64,000 bases of DNA, from positions 2,064,957-2,128,956 of the forward strand of contig NZ_LN869529.1 in NCBI RefSeq assembly GCF_001244995.1, read 5' to 3'. This stretch comes from Intestinimonas massiliensis (ex Afouda et al. 2020). Its GTDB lineage: Bacteria; Bacillota; Clostridia; Oscillospirales; Oscillospiraceae. The notes under the pieces are model-generated. The model saw only the letters and a program-made list of their open reading frames with translations. It made no database searches and was not told where the DNA came from. Below are positions 25,365 to 34,975 of the stretch, piece by piece. The position numbers and the translations under genes are program-made. The first letter of the stretch is position 1. The number at the start of each line of letters is the position of its first letter.

Positions 25365-25694
25365 TCACCTGGTCTCCCGTTCCTCCAAAAACTCAACCAG
25401 CTTGGTCACCACCTGGCGGTCCGCGCCGGTCAGCACCCGGAGCTTGGCGATGAGGTCCTGCTCCGTTTGCGAAAGTATAACTGGCTTCTCTGGATAATCA
25501 CTCAACCCGAGCAGATAATCCGCCGTCACATTAAAATAGATGGCAAGTTTTGCTGCAATATCACCCGGAATCTTGCTTACGCCTGTTACATAGTTGCTTA
25601 ATGTACTTGGAGAAATGCCAATTTCGGAGGCAATCGCCTTTTGCTTTTTATCGCTGTCACTGATCAGCGCCTTTAGCCTTACATTGCTATCCAT
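25365..25694 (-). CDS. XRE-family helix-turn-helix regulator
   Basis: A 109-residue DNA-binding protein. The HTH spans about residues 5-60 (KQKAIASEIGISPSTLSNYVTG) and is followed by a short helical tail. The C-terminus resembles small phage- or toxin-type Cro/CI regulators with DYLLGLSD at the domain end. The ATG at 25694 is used here; a GTG three codons upstream is possible. It is transcribed alone, base composition is AT-richer than its neighbours, and no target is visible. Confidence 0.82.
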   Translation of the reverse strand: MDSNVRLKALISDSDKKQKAIASEIGISPSTLSNYVTGVSKIPGDIAAKLAIYFNVTADYLLGLSDYPEKPVILSQTEQDLIAKLRVLTGADRQVVTKLVEFLEERETR

Positions 25695-25703
25695 ATCAAT
25701 CAC

Positions 25704-25865
25704 CCAGCGCCATTATTCTAAAATTTATGGCCCAGATGTTTAATATTCCAATATTTATATCAATTATTCCATTAATAAAAATAGTGCTTAATTTTATTCC
25801 ATATTTTTGTTATTCTTTTATTGGGAGACCTTCCCAAAAAATCCCCTGTGCCCACAAACGGGGGA
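25704..25865. other. AT-rich intergenic segment
   Basis: A strikingly AT-rich 160-base stretch between the XRE gene and the gap terminator in an otherwise GC-rich region. No open frame or clear sigma-A promoter pair could be fixed; it probably contains the XRE gene promoter. Confidence 0.5.
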
Positions 25866-25903
25866 TAAAGAAACCGGCCCCCGCCGATATGGCGGGGCCC
25901 GGT
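25866..25903 (-). terminator. Terminator of gap
   Basis: A 13-bp stem with one mismatch (25873-25885 with 25891-25903) is followed on the minus strand by a T-rich tail, placed directly after the GAPDH stop codon. Confidence 0.8.
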
Positions 25904-25917
25904 CTTTGTATCACTTT

Positions 25918-26955
<1,038 letters not shown>

Positions 26956-26985
26956 TCAAAAATAGTTTCATCTCTGACAGGAGCC

Positions 26986-27014
26986 ATTATACATCATATT
27001 TTCGATTTTGCCAA
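26986..27014 (-). promoter_or_regulatory. Promoter of gap
   Basis: On the minus strand TTGGCA (27009-27014) and TATAAT (26986-26991) are 17 bases apart, a strong sigma-A promoter about 55 bases before the gap start codon. Confidence 0.88.
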
Positions 27015-27192
27015 GAGGGTTTTTCAATGAAATTTAGTTTACTTTCGATTGTAAGGTGCGCCCGGTGCAGATATTTCGACCAAATTCGACTTTTTCTCTT
27101 GTAGCGCCCCCCAAGATTTGGTACACTGAAGATAATTGGTTTTTCCGTTTCCTGCGCATGCTACTTCCATGACCCTTTAAGGAGGTCTTGTC

Positions 27193-28260
27193 TTGTCGCC
27201 CGTTGCCTTTGAAGTGGCGCAGTTGTTTGACGGCTTTCCCGAGCCGGTGCTGATCCTTCGGGATCGTGAGGTCCGCTACCGGAACCCGGCGGCGGAGCGG
27301 CTGTTTCCTGCTCTCCGGGACCGCGCCACGCTCCCGGAGGACCTCTCCGCCCTCCTCCCCGAGTGTGAAGCTCCCGCTGTGGTGACGGCCCGCATCGGCG
27401 GCGGCAACTACCGGCTGAGTGTCCAGAACACGTCTCTGGGCGCACTGGTCATCCTGCGCTCCGCCCCGGCGGCGGCCGCCGCCTCGTCCGAGCGGCTGTC
27501 CCGCTACCTGCGGCAGCAGACCGCCGGCCTGGCCGCCGCCCTCCAGCGGCTGGGCGCCGACCCGGAGGGGCTGGACCCCGCCCGGCAGGTCCGCTATCTC
27601 TCCATCGCCAACCAGGGGCTCTACCGCCTTCTGCGGCTGGCCGACCACCTGGACTTTCTGGAGCGGGACGACGCCTCCCTTTACCGCCCCGCCCCCATGG
27701 ACCTGGCCGGGCTGTGCCGGGAACTGGGGCGCGAGATCTCCGGCGTGGCGGCGGCCGCCGGGTACGGCTTTGCGTATGAATCCGAGCTGGCCAGTCTGCT
27801 GACGCTGGGGGACCCCTCGCTGCTGCGCCGGATGCTGCTGGCCCTGCTCTCCAACGCCATGAAGGCCGCGGGCCCCGGCGGGAAGCTGGGCCTCCGGCTG
27901 GCCAGGTCCGGTCAGCGGGCCGTCCTCACCGTGTGGGACGGAGGAAACGGCCTTGCCGAGGGAGACCTGTCCCTGCTGTTCGGGGGGGAGCCCGACGGCG
28001 GCCGGGCCGGGACCGGGCTGGGCACGGGTCTGGAATCGGTACGGCGTATCGCCGCGCTCCACGGCGGCAGCGTCATGGTAGCGAGCCGGGAGGGCGACGG
28101 CCTGCGGGTCGTGGTCTCCCTGCCCATTCGTGACACCGCCGGGATGTTCCTTCGCGCGCCGGCGGCCTCTTACGACCCCTCTGGAGGCTTTTCACCCCTG
28201 TTGCTGGAGCTCTCGGATGTGCTTCCCGCCGAGCTCTACCGTCCGGAGGACGTGGAGTAG
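27193..28260 (+). CDS. Histidine-kinase-like protein lacking the phosphoacceptor histidine
   Basis: A 355-residue soluble protein. Residues 8-95 look like a PAS domain (LFDGFPEPVLILRDREVRYRNPAAERLFP). A helical DHp-like stretch follows, then an HATPase domain (LLALLSNAMKAAGPGGKLGL, GTGLGTGLESVRRIAALHGG). The helical region has no H-box; the only His nearby is in ADHLDF. It has no membrane segment and no response regulator beside it. The start is TTG with aaggaggt. It may be a pseudokinase, a regulator of another kinase, or an ATP-binding sensor. Confidence 0.75.
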   Translation: MSPVAFEVAQLFDGFPEPVLILRDREVRYRNPAAERLFPALRDRATLPEDLSALLPECEAPAVVTARIGGGNYRLSVQNTSLGALVILRSAPAAAAASSERLSRYLRQQTAGLAAALQRLGADPEGLDPARQVRYLSIANQGLYRLLRLADHLDFLERDDASLYRPAPMDLAGLCRELGREISGVAAAAGYGFAYESELASLLTLGDPSLLRRMLLALLSNAMKAAGPGGKLGLRLARSGQRAVLTVWDGGNGLAEGDLSLLFGGEPDGGRAGTGLGTGLESVRRIAALHGGSVMVASREGDGLRVVVSLPIRDTAGMFLRAPAASYDPSGGFSPLLLELSDVLPAELYRPEDVE

Positions 28261-28276
28261 CCCCCCTACAACCGCC

Positions 28277-28312
28277 AAAGAGGCGGGCAGCAAATGCTGC
28301 CCGCCTCTTTTT
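28277..28312. terminator. Bidirectional terminator
   Basis: A perfect 14-bp stem (28277-28290 with 28297-28310) has a T-run on the plus side and an A-run on the other. It separates the convergent kinase-like and flavoprotein genes. Confidence 0.9.
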
Positions 28313-28950
28313 CATCGAATCAGGTTGAGATATCCCCGCTTCTCCCGGGGCTCCACGGGGATCTGTGCCCGGCCAAGAGCCACCGCCTGGAGCAGCCAGG
28401 CCATGTTCTTGCCCAGGGCCCGGAGGTAAACCTGTCCCTCGGTATCCCGCTCCACATCGCCGGGCTTGAGGCCGTAGACCAGCGGCCAGTTGGTGGTGGA
28501 GGGAAGAAACATCTCGGCGCAGTTGAGGTACCGCTGGAGGCAGTCCAGCGTGGTGCGCCCGCCGGGCCGCCGGGCCACGGCCACCGCCGCGCCCACCTTG
28601 TACCGGAAGGCGCCGCCGCAGTTGTAGTCTCCAGCGAAGAACACCCGGTCCAAAAAGGACTTCATGGGGCCGGGCACGTCGCCGTAGTAGGTGGGGGCCC
28701 CCAGCAGGACTCCGTCCGCCGCCCGGATCTTCTCAATGGCGGTGTTGACGCCGTCTTCCGGCAGCACGCACCGGCTATCCTTGTTTCTGGCGCACTGGTT
28801 GCAGGCTGCGCAGCCGCGGATGGGCAGATGGCCCACCTGAACGATCTCAGCCGTGATCCCGGCGGCTTCCAGTTGCTCGGTGACGGCCCGCAGGGCGGCA
28901 TAGGTGTTTCCCTTTTCGTGGGGGCTTCCGTTAAATGCGATGACATGCAT
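28312..28950 (-). CDS. Flavodoxin-like NADPH-dependent FMN reductase family protein
   Basis: A 212-residue flavoprotein with the FMN phosphate loop in FNGSPHEKGNTYAALRAV and the flavin-facing APTYYGDVPGPMKSFLDR. A cysteine cluster (CAACNQCARNKDSRC) suits the iron-sulfur-flavoprotein-like branch of this family, in which such residues bind [4Fe-4S]; whether they do so here is uncertain. The ATG at 28950 follows aaaggag. It likely reduces quinones, nitro compounds or other acceptors in the cytoplasm. Confidence 0.85.
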   Translation of the reverse strand: MHVIAFNGSPHEKGNTYAALRAVTEQLEAAGITAEIVQVGHLPIRGCAACNQCARNKDSRCVLPEDGVNTAIEKIRAADGVLLGAPTYYGDVPGPMKSFLDRVFFAGDYNCGGAFRYKVGAAVAVARRPGGRTTLDCLQRYLNCAEMFLPSTTNWPLVYGLKPGDVERDTEGQVYLRALGKNMAWLLQAVALGRAQIPVEPREKRGYLNLIR

Positions 28951-28982
28951 GGCGGAGGTCTCCTTTCTGTCCGGGGCGCCGT

Positions 28983-29567
28983 TCATTCGATGACGCCGAA
29001 ATCCTGGAAGGGCAGCAGCACGAACCGCGCCCGGCCCAGCACATACCGCACATCCACCGTACCTAAGCGGGGGTCCCGGCTGTCGGAGGACTTGTTGCGG
29101 TTGTCGCCCATGACAAAGATGGACCCCTCCGGCACCTCCACATGGGTGGCGTAATCCGGGGGCAGCTCGTACATGGCCTCGTTGATATAGTCCTCCTCCA
29201 GCGCAACCCCATCCACGGCGACGGTGCCGGCGGCATAGTCGATGTCCACGGTCTGCCCCCCTACGGCGATGACCCGCTTGACAATGGGTTGGGCCATAAA
29301 GGATTCTTTGGTCAGCACCACGATGTCCCCCGGCTTGGGCTCGTAGCCGATGGATTGGAGCAGCAGCATATCCTTGTCGTGGAGGGTGGGCACCATGGAG
29401 GAGCCCTGCACCCCGATGACCCGGCCCACAAAGGTAAAGAGGAGGATGAGGCTGACCAGGGCCATGACCAGGGCCTGGAGCCAGAAGTACAGGTCCACCT
29501 TGAAGGCGTCGCCGCCGCTCAGGTTCTCCTCCCGGCCCTCAGGCGGCCGTTTTTGTTCTTCAGACAT
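28983..29567 (-). CDS. lepB: Signal peptidase I (first copy)
   Basis: A 194-residue type I signal peptidase with one N-terminal membrane anchor (about residues 25-50). The catalytic Ser is in GSSMVPTL and the Lys in IVKRVIAVGG; the C-terminal GDNRNKSSDSRD box is also present. It removes signal peptides from Sec-exported proteins on the outer face. The ATG at 29567 follows ggggag. A paralogue lies at 34433-34975. Confidence 0.95.
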   Translation of the reverse strand: MSEEQKRPPEGREENLSGGDAFKVDLYFWLQALVMALVSLILLFTFVGRVIGVQGSSMVPTLHDKDMLLLQSIGYEPKPGDIVVLTKESFMAQPIVKRVIAVGGQTVDIDYAAGTVAVDGVALEEDYINEAMYELPPDYATHVEVPEGSIFVMGDNRNKSSDSRDPRLGTVDVRYVLGRARFVLLPFQDFGVIE

Positions 29568-29670
29568 GGGTATCAACTCCCCGCGGAACACATTCATAAT
29601 TGGAGTACATTATACGGCATCCCGCGCCGGAATGCAAGGGAAGGCGCCCGTGGTCCGCGGTATTTCCACC

Positions 29671-30282
29671 TCAGCCCCGCCCCTCCCGCCACGCCGCCTC
29701 CCGGCCGTGGCAGGTAAACAGCAGCACCTGCCGCCCCCGGGCGTATTCCTCCAGGGTCTCCAGGGCCAGGGCCATGCGGCCGTCGTCAAAGTCGGCCAGG
29801 GCGTCGTCCAGCACCAGAGGAGCCGGATCGGCGGCCGGCAGGGCCAGGTCGCACACCGCCAGGCGTACCGCCAGGTAGAGCTGGTCCACGGTGCCCCGGG
29901 ACAGGCTGAGGGCCCGGCGGGGCAGCACGTCCCCGGCGGGGCGGACGCTGGCCTCCAACTCCCGGTTGAGGGCGATGGAGGCATAGCGGCCCCCGGTGAG
30001 GGCGGCGAAGAGCTCCCCCGCCCGGCGGTTGAGCTCCGGGGAAAACCGGGCCTGGAGCTGGGCGTTGGCCTCGTCCAGGACCTCCAGGGCCAGGCTCAAG
30101 GCCCGGTATTCCCCCTGACGGCGTTCCAGCTCCCGCTCCAGCGCGTCCCGGCCGGCCTCCAGCGCGTCCGGGTCCCCCAGGGCGGTCCGGCGGCCCTGGA
30201 GGGCGGCCAGCTCCCGCTCCAAGCGGGAGAGCTCTCCGTTCACCGCCGCCAGGGCGGCGGCGGTTTCGGCGGGGCTGTGGGG
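29671..30282 (-). pseudogene. C-terminal part of a broken SbcC/YhaN-like AAA ATPase gene
   Basis: About 200 codons that carry the ABC-type signature (LSLSRGTVDQLYLAV) and Walker B (LVLDDALADFDD) of an SMC/Rad50-like ATPase. They are in the same reading frame as the N-terminal part at 30406-31995, but stop codons in the inserted bases 30283-30405 separate them. A GTG at 30243 could start a 190-residue fragment, with no convincing ribosome site. As the ATP site needs both halves, the fragment alone should be inactive. Confidence 0.8.
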
Positions 30283-30405
30283 CTGTCTCTTTTACACAAC
30301 TTGGTGGGGTTAAAAGACAGGCCAAGACACAACCTTCACGAAGGTGTCGGTCAAAGCGATGCCGGCCTTGGCGTCGAAGATGGAGGTGCGGGGATCGCTG
30401 ATAAA
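30283..30405. repeat. Insertion with copied gap fragment and IS-end-like hairpin
   Basis: Bases 30322-30405 equal gap positions 25993-26076 over 84 bp without mismatch, in the same orientation. The preceding 38 bases (30283-30320) form an imperfect hairpin, CTGTCT...AGACAG, whose left arm resembles terminal repeats of IS256/IS4-type elements. The total is a multiple of three and brings in-frame stops into the AAA ATPase gene. An assembly chimera cannot be excluded. Confidence 0.8.
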
Positions 30406-31995
30406 AGGAGGAGGCGTCCCCTCCGCCGGGGCAGGGCCCTCGGGCATGGGAATGGAGGCCACCAGCTTCCGGGCCCCCTCCGCCTTCACCCGTGCGGTGG
30501 CGACGCGCTCGTCCAGGGACAGGGCACGGGACAGGGCGGCGGAAACGCCGAAGGGGTCGGTCACGGCGGGGGCAAAGCCGTGGACAAAAGCCAGCAGGCC
30601 CAGCCACAACCGTTCCCTCTGGGTGTCCAGATCCCGGATGGACTGTTCCACCGCCTCGGAACGCCGGCGGGCCTCCTCCACGTCCACCCACCTTTCCCGG
30701 TAGGCATTGGCCCGAGCAAGGATGTCGTCGGGGAATTGGCTCTCAGAGCGGGCGAGGATGGCCCTCCGTTCCCGGTCCCACTCCCGCCGACTCTTTCGGG
30801 CGGCCAGCAGGAATCCCACGCCTGCCGCCAGTTCCAGCCCGGCGGCCGCAAAAAACAGGTAATTCCCCTGGGAGAGCGCGCCGGCGCCCCCGAAGGCCGC
30901 GGCGGCCAGCAAAAGCAGCACCCCTGCCACAATTTGGGGCGTCGCCTTCTTTTGTTCCAGCGCCCGGACCCGCGCGGCGTCCTCATTGGCCCGCTTCCAC
31001 GCCTGGTCCGGGTCCATACCGTCAAATACCGGGTCCGCCGCCGCCTGCTCGGCACGGTCCACCGCCCGCCGGGCGGGCTCCCGCTGGTTCTGCGCCTCCT
31101 TTTGACTGGCCTCCAGGGTCTTGAGATAGGCCAGCTCCCCCTGGGCCTGCCGCAGCTTCTCTTTGTCGGGCAGGGGCCCGGCCTCGGCCTCCAGGTCCGC
31201 CAGCTCCTTTCGGGCGGCCTCCAGCTCGGCCACGGCAGCCTTGTACTGCTCCCGCCGGGCCCATTCCTGCCGGGCCTTCTGGGCGGCGGCTTCCGCCTCC
31301 AGCGCCCCTTTTCGTGCCGTCAGCTCGTCCCGCTGGCTCTCCGCCTCGCCGGCCTGTCGGGTGAGCTGCCGCATCTGGGCCAGCTCCCCCTCTATCCCGG
31401 TTCGCTCCTCCTCCAGCCGGGGGATGAGCCCGGTCTTGTTGTGCCTGCGGCGGTTGAGCCACCCCCGCAGGGTCTTTTCCGTCTGGGAGTAGGACACGTC
31501 CTCCTCCCCGGAGGACACCAGGGCGGCGATGCGCTTTTCCAGGTCCGGGTCGGCGTCAATGGGCACCCCGGACTGACCCACGAAGGCGGTGCGCTGGAAC
31601 GTCTCCCGGCCCACCCCCAGCAGGACCTCCCCGCAGTTTTCCGCCGTCAGACCGGATACGGCCTCCCCCGTGCCGGTATAGACCGCCTCGAAACCGCCGA
31701 AGGGGCTGGCCCCCTTGGCAAACCGGCGCAGGGTGATGTCCTGCCCCCTCCAGGTCAGCTCGATCTCCCCGGCCATGGGGGCGCCGGACCAGGGGGCGTA
31801 GCGGTTCTTCTCCGCCAGGGCGGTCCTGGTGTCCCGCTCCCGGGTGGGAATGCCGTAGAGCATGGCCCGCAGGAAGGCGCACCAGGTGGACTTGCCCGCC
31901 TCGTTGGGGGCGGTGAGAATGTTCAGGCCCTCCCTCAGCTCCAGGACGGCCCCGTCCAGCTTGCCGAAGGTGGCGGTCATTTTTTTGATCCTCAT
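30406..31995 (-). pseudogene. N-terminal part of the broken SbcC/YhaN-like AAA ATPase gene
   Basis: About 530 codons with Walker A (PNEAGKSTWCAFL) followed by long coiled-coil stretches and a central hydrophobic segment (about residues 350-395), the arrangement of YhaN-type proteins. The frame continues 28 codons into the copied gap fragment and stops at 30310. The start ATG overlaps the stop of the SbcD-like gene (ATGA). Intact, the protein would be roughly 730 residues and act with the nuclease subunit in DNA-end processing. Broken as read here, or disrupted by an assembly error. Confidence 0.85.
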
Positions 31996-33095
31996 GCCAT
32001 GGGCTCCTCCCTATGCTCCAGCGCCGCCAGCCCAAAGCGGACGGCCCGCTCCAGGTCGGCGCGCGCCCCGTCGTCGGCCGCGGCAGCCAGGCGCTCCTGC
32101 ATCCGACGCAGGAACAGCCCCGTGAGGGTGTCCTCCCCGGCCCGATCCCACAGGTCCCGGGGGACCGCCGTCTCGTCCCGGAGCTCGGCGCGGTAGAACC
32201 GGGCGGCGGCCACCGCCTCCAAGGGCGCCAGGTCCAGCCCCTCCACTCCGCTCTCCCCGGTGAGCCGGATGCGCACGATGTCCTCCGCCCCGTCGTCGGG
32301 CAGGGCGGCGGCCAGGGCGGAGGCGGGGTCGGGGCCGGACACGTCGGCCTCCAGGACGCGGTAGCGGCGGCGGGCCAGAGGCACGAATTCCTCCTCCACT
32401 CCGCCGTCGTCCCGGACCGTGATCCACAAGCAGCCCTTGTCCCCCAGCTCGTCGAAGCCCCGCCCCTCGGGGCAGCCGGGGTAGGCCCAGAAGGTCTCTC
32501 CCGCCCGCCGGAGGCCCGACCGGGCGTGGATGTGCCCGAGGGCCAGATAGGTCAGGCCCGAAGCGGCGATCTCCTCCGGCCCGATGGGGCCGTAGCGCCC
32601 CCGGCCCTCCACGTCCCCGTGGAGGACCCCCAGGTGGAGCCGTCCGTCCGCCGGGGCGGCAAAGCCCGCCAGGGGTGAATCCTCCCGGGCGGGGGCGGTG
32701 AAGGCCGCCCCCCAGACGGTGCAGGCCTTTCCCTCCAGCTCCACCGGCGTCAGCCCGGCCCGGCGAAAGAGATGCACGTTGTCCGGCCAGGCCAGCCGGG
32801 CGTAAGGGGACCGGGCGCTGTAAAAGTCATGGTTGCCCGGGGCGATAAACACCGGGCAGCCGGTCTGCCCCAGGGTCCGGACCAGGGCCTGTCCGGTCTC
32901 GGCATAGAGCTCGCCGCCGTCGAACAGGTCGCCGGAGAGCAGCACCAGGTCGGCTCCGCGGCTCCGGGCCAGCTCGGCCAGGCGGGCGAGCAGCTCCCGC
33001 TGCTCCCCCCGGCGCTCGGCGGCCTGCTCGGCGTTCAACGAGGCGAAGGGCGCATCCAAATGGAAGTCTGCCGCGTGTAAGATCTGTATGGGCAT
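31992..33095 (-). CDS. SbcD/YhaO-like metallophosphoesterase (DNA repair exonuclease subunit)
   Basis: A 367-residue nuclease subunit with the calcineurin-like metal motifs HAADFHLDAP, LLSGDLFDGG, APGNHDF and LGHIHAR. Paired SbcD-SbcC/YhaO-YhaN proteins process DNA ends and hairpins. The start at 33095 follows aaaggag; an extension to 33218 has no coding character. The next gene, the AAA partner, is interrupted, so this protein may lack its ATPase. Confidence 0.9.
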   Translation of the reverse strand: MPIQILHAADFHLDAPFASLNAEQAAERRGEQRELLARLAELARSRGADLVLLSGDLFDGGELYAETGQALVRTLGQTGCPVFIAPGNHDFYSARSPYARLAWPDNVHLFRRAGLTPVELEGKACTVWGAAFTAPAREDSPLAGFAAPADGRLHLGVLHGDVEGRGRYGPIGPEEIAASGLTYLALGHIHARSGLRRAGETFWAYPGCPEGRGFDELGDKGCLWITVRDDGGVEEEFVPLARRRYRVLEADVSGPDPASALAAALPDDGAEDIVRIRLTGESGVEGLDLAPLEAVAAARFYRAELRDETAVPRDLWDRAGEDTLTGLFLRRMQERLAAAADDGARADLERAVRFGLAALEHREEPMA

Positions 33096-33114
33096 ACTTG
33101 CTCCTTTCCAGGCG

Positions 33115-33894
33115 TCATTCTGCGATGTCCACCCGCTCCACATGCACGCACCTTTTCGTCTCCGTGTCAAGGGAGAAGAGGACGGCCTCCAGCTTGCAGG
33201 GGCCGGGGGCAGGCTCAAAGCGCATGGGCAGCCCCCCCAGGAAGCGGTTGACGGCCTGCTCGTGCTTCATGCCCAGCACCGACCGGGCCGGGCCGGTCAT
33301 GCCCAGGTCAGTGACGAAGCCCAGTCCCCGGTCCAACACCTGGCAGTCGGCGGTGGGCACATGGGTGTGGGTCCCCCAAAGGGCCTGCACCCTGCCGTCC
33401 AAATAGTAGGCCATGGCCCCCTTTTCGCTGGTGGCCTCTGCGTGGAAGTCCACCAGGCACAGGTCGGCGTCCAGGTGGCGCAGAAGCCGGTCCGCCACGG
33501 TGAAGGGGTTGTCGAAGTTGGAGTCCATCTCGCACCGGCCGATGAGGTTCATCACAGCCACGCGCAGGCCACGCGGCCCTTCGTAGATTCCCAGTCCCCG
33601 GCCGGGGACCCGGCTGGTGTAGTTGGCAGGCCGCAGGAGCCAGGACACATCGTCCAGCAGGTCCTTGATCTGGATGCGGTTCCAGGTGTGGTTGCCCAGG
33701 GTGACCACGTCGGCCCCGGCCGCATAGATGGCCCTGGCCTGCCGGGGCAGGATCCCCACGCCGGAGGCGTTCTCCCCGTTGACCACCGTGAAGTGGACGC
33801 CGTGGAGCTTCTGCACGGAGCGCAGGTGCTGCTCCAAAAAGGCCAGGCCCTGCTCGCCCACCACGTCGCCCACCGCCAAAACGTTCATGATCAT
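33115..33894 (-). CDS. YmdB-type metallophosphoesterase (TIGR00282)
   Basis: A 259-residue phosphodiesterase with VLAVGDVVGEQGLAFLEQ, VNGENASG, LGNHTW and VDFHAEATSEK. Bacillus subtilis YmdB hydrolyses 2',3'-cyclic nucleotides and affects biofilm and motility gene expression. It usually neighbours rny; here rny is about 1.6 kb away on the same strand. The ATG at 33894 follows ggagga and overlaps the end of the PPC gene by four bases. Confidence 0.93.
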   Translation of the reverse strand: MIMNVLAVGDVVGEQGLAFLEQHLRSVQKLHGVHFTVVNGENASGVGILPRQARAIYAAGADVVTLGNHTWNRIQIKDLLDDVSWLLRPANYTSRVPGRGLGIYEGPRGLRVAVMNLIGRCEMDSNFDNPFTVADRLLRHLDADLCLVDFHAEATSEKGAMAYYLDGRVQALWGTHTHVPTADCQVLDRGLGFVTDLGMTGPARSVLGMKHEQAVNRFLGGLPMRFEPAPGPCKLEAVLFSLDTETKRCVHVERVDIAE

Positions 33895-34298
33895 GCTCGT
33901 TCCTCCAAAGATAAAATCGCCAGCTCGTCGTAGCCGGTCTCCCCGTCCCACTCCGCCCCGAAGCGGACTCCGTCCAGCTCCAGAAGCACCACCTCGGCGG
34001 TGGTGTTGACGATGCAGCCCTCCATCAGGTGGCCGCCCAGGACGGTCAGGTCCTCCCGGGCCAGGGAGATGTGCAGATGGGTCCGCGCCGCCGAGAGGGT
34101 CCCCATGAGGGAGACGATCTCCAGCGGCTCGTTCAGCTCCCGCACCGTGACGCCGGAGGCGTCCCGCACCCGGGCCCGGGTGACGCAGCCCACCCCCGAG
34201 ACCACCGTCCCGGCGGCGATGCGGCGAGTCCGGGCATACTCCTGCAGGGCCTTCAGCAAATCACTCCCCCGGCGCAGCCGGAACACATGGGTCTTCAT
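33891..34298 (-). CDS. PPC-domain (DUF296) protein
   Basis: A 135-residue single-domain protein of the PPC/DUF296 family (GTVVSGVGCVTRARVRD, HLHISLAREDLTVLGGHL). Bacterial stand-alone members form trimers and are annotated as DNA-binding by analogy with plant AT-hook proteins, but this one has no AT-hook. Its role is unknown. It overlaps the ymdB-like gene, indicating co-translation. Confidence 0.88.
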   Translation of the reverse strand: MKTHVFRLRRGSDLLKALQEYARTRRIAAGTVVSGVGCVTRARVRDASGVTVRELNEPLEIVSLMGTLSAARTHLHISLAREDLTVLGGHLMEGCIVNTTAEVVLLELDGVRFGAEWDGETGYDELAILSLEERA

Positions 34299-34360
34299 AC
34301 GCTCCCCCCGTTCTCAGGGTTTTTATTATATGTCATTTTCGTGCAAAGGGCAAACAGAAA

Positions 34361-34388
34361 ACGCCCCGCCGCGAAAGCGGCGGAGCGT
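34361..34388 (-). terminator. Terminator after the second signal peptidase gene
   Basis: A GC stem (34361-34372 with 34377-34388, tetraloop) followed on the minus strand by a T-rich tail. Confidence 0.78.
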
Positions 34389-34432
34389 TCCAGGGCTCGT
34401 TCTTCCCATTCCCCGCTCCGGCGGACCGGCGT

Positions 34433-34975
34433 TTACCGCACCGCCCCCAGCCGGGTGAGCGGGAAAACCACCCACTCCGCCCGGCCCAGCACATACCGGG
34501 CGTCCACCGCCCCCAGCGCCGGGTTCCGGCTGTCGTTGGAGACGTTTCGGTTGTCTCCCAGGACAAAGATGCAGCCCTCCGGCACGGTGAGGGAGGTGAC
34601 GGTCTGCCAGTGCCTCTGGGTCATTGGCTCCAGGATATAGTCCTCCTCCAGGGCCCGGCCGTCCACGGACACGGCACCGGCGGCGTAGTCGATGTCCACC
34701 CTCTGGCCGCTCACGGCGACGATGCGCTTGACAATGGGCCCCTCCACGTCATCGAACTCCTTGGAGAGCACCACCACGTCTCCCTGCCGGGGCGTGTAGC
34801 CGATGCTCCGCACCACCATCCAGTCCCAGTCCCGGAGGGTGGGCTCCATGGAGGTCCCGTCCACCGGCGTCAGGCGGCCCAGGAACAGGAATACCAGCAC
34901 CAGGGACACCGCTACGGACGCCAGAGCCTGGAGCCAGAAATAGAGGCTGACCGCCAGAGGCTCCCGGTCTGTCAT
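34433..34975 (-). CDS. lepB: Signal peptidase I (second copy)
   Basis: A 180-residue type I signal peptidase with an N-terminal membrane segment (residues 10-35). Catalytic Ser is in GTSMEPTL, Lys in IVKRIVAVSG; the GDNRNVSNDSRN box is present. It is clearly paralogous to the copy at 28983-29567, with closely matching motif blocks. The ATG overlaps the nitroreductase stop (ATGA), so the frame open further upstream is not its coding region. Two or more signal peptidases are common in Firmicutes. Confidence 0.93.
   Translation of the reverse strand: MTDREPLAVSLYFWLQALASVAVSLVLVFLFLGRLTPVDGTSMEPTLRDWDWMVVRSIGYTPRQGDVVVLSKEFDDVEGPIVKRIVAVSGQRVDIDYAAGAVSVDGRALEEDYILEPMTQRHWQTVTSLTVPEGCIFVLGDNRNVSNDSRNPALGAVDARYVLGRAEWVVFPLTRLGAVR

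Noticed and set aside
30283-30320. Annotating an IS element here
   Set aside because: Only end-like sequence is present; there is no transposase, no clear flanking target duplication, and a sequencing artefact is possible.
29350-32196. A 948-codon plus-strand frame opposite the AAA ATPase and signal peptidase genes
   Set aside because: Antisense shadow. Its apparent similarity to another frame opposite gap merely reflects the copied 84-bp gap fragment.
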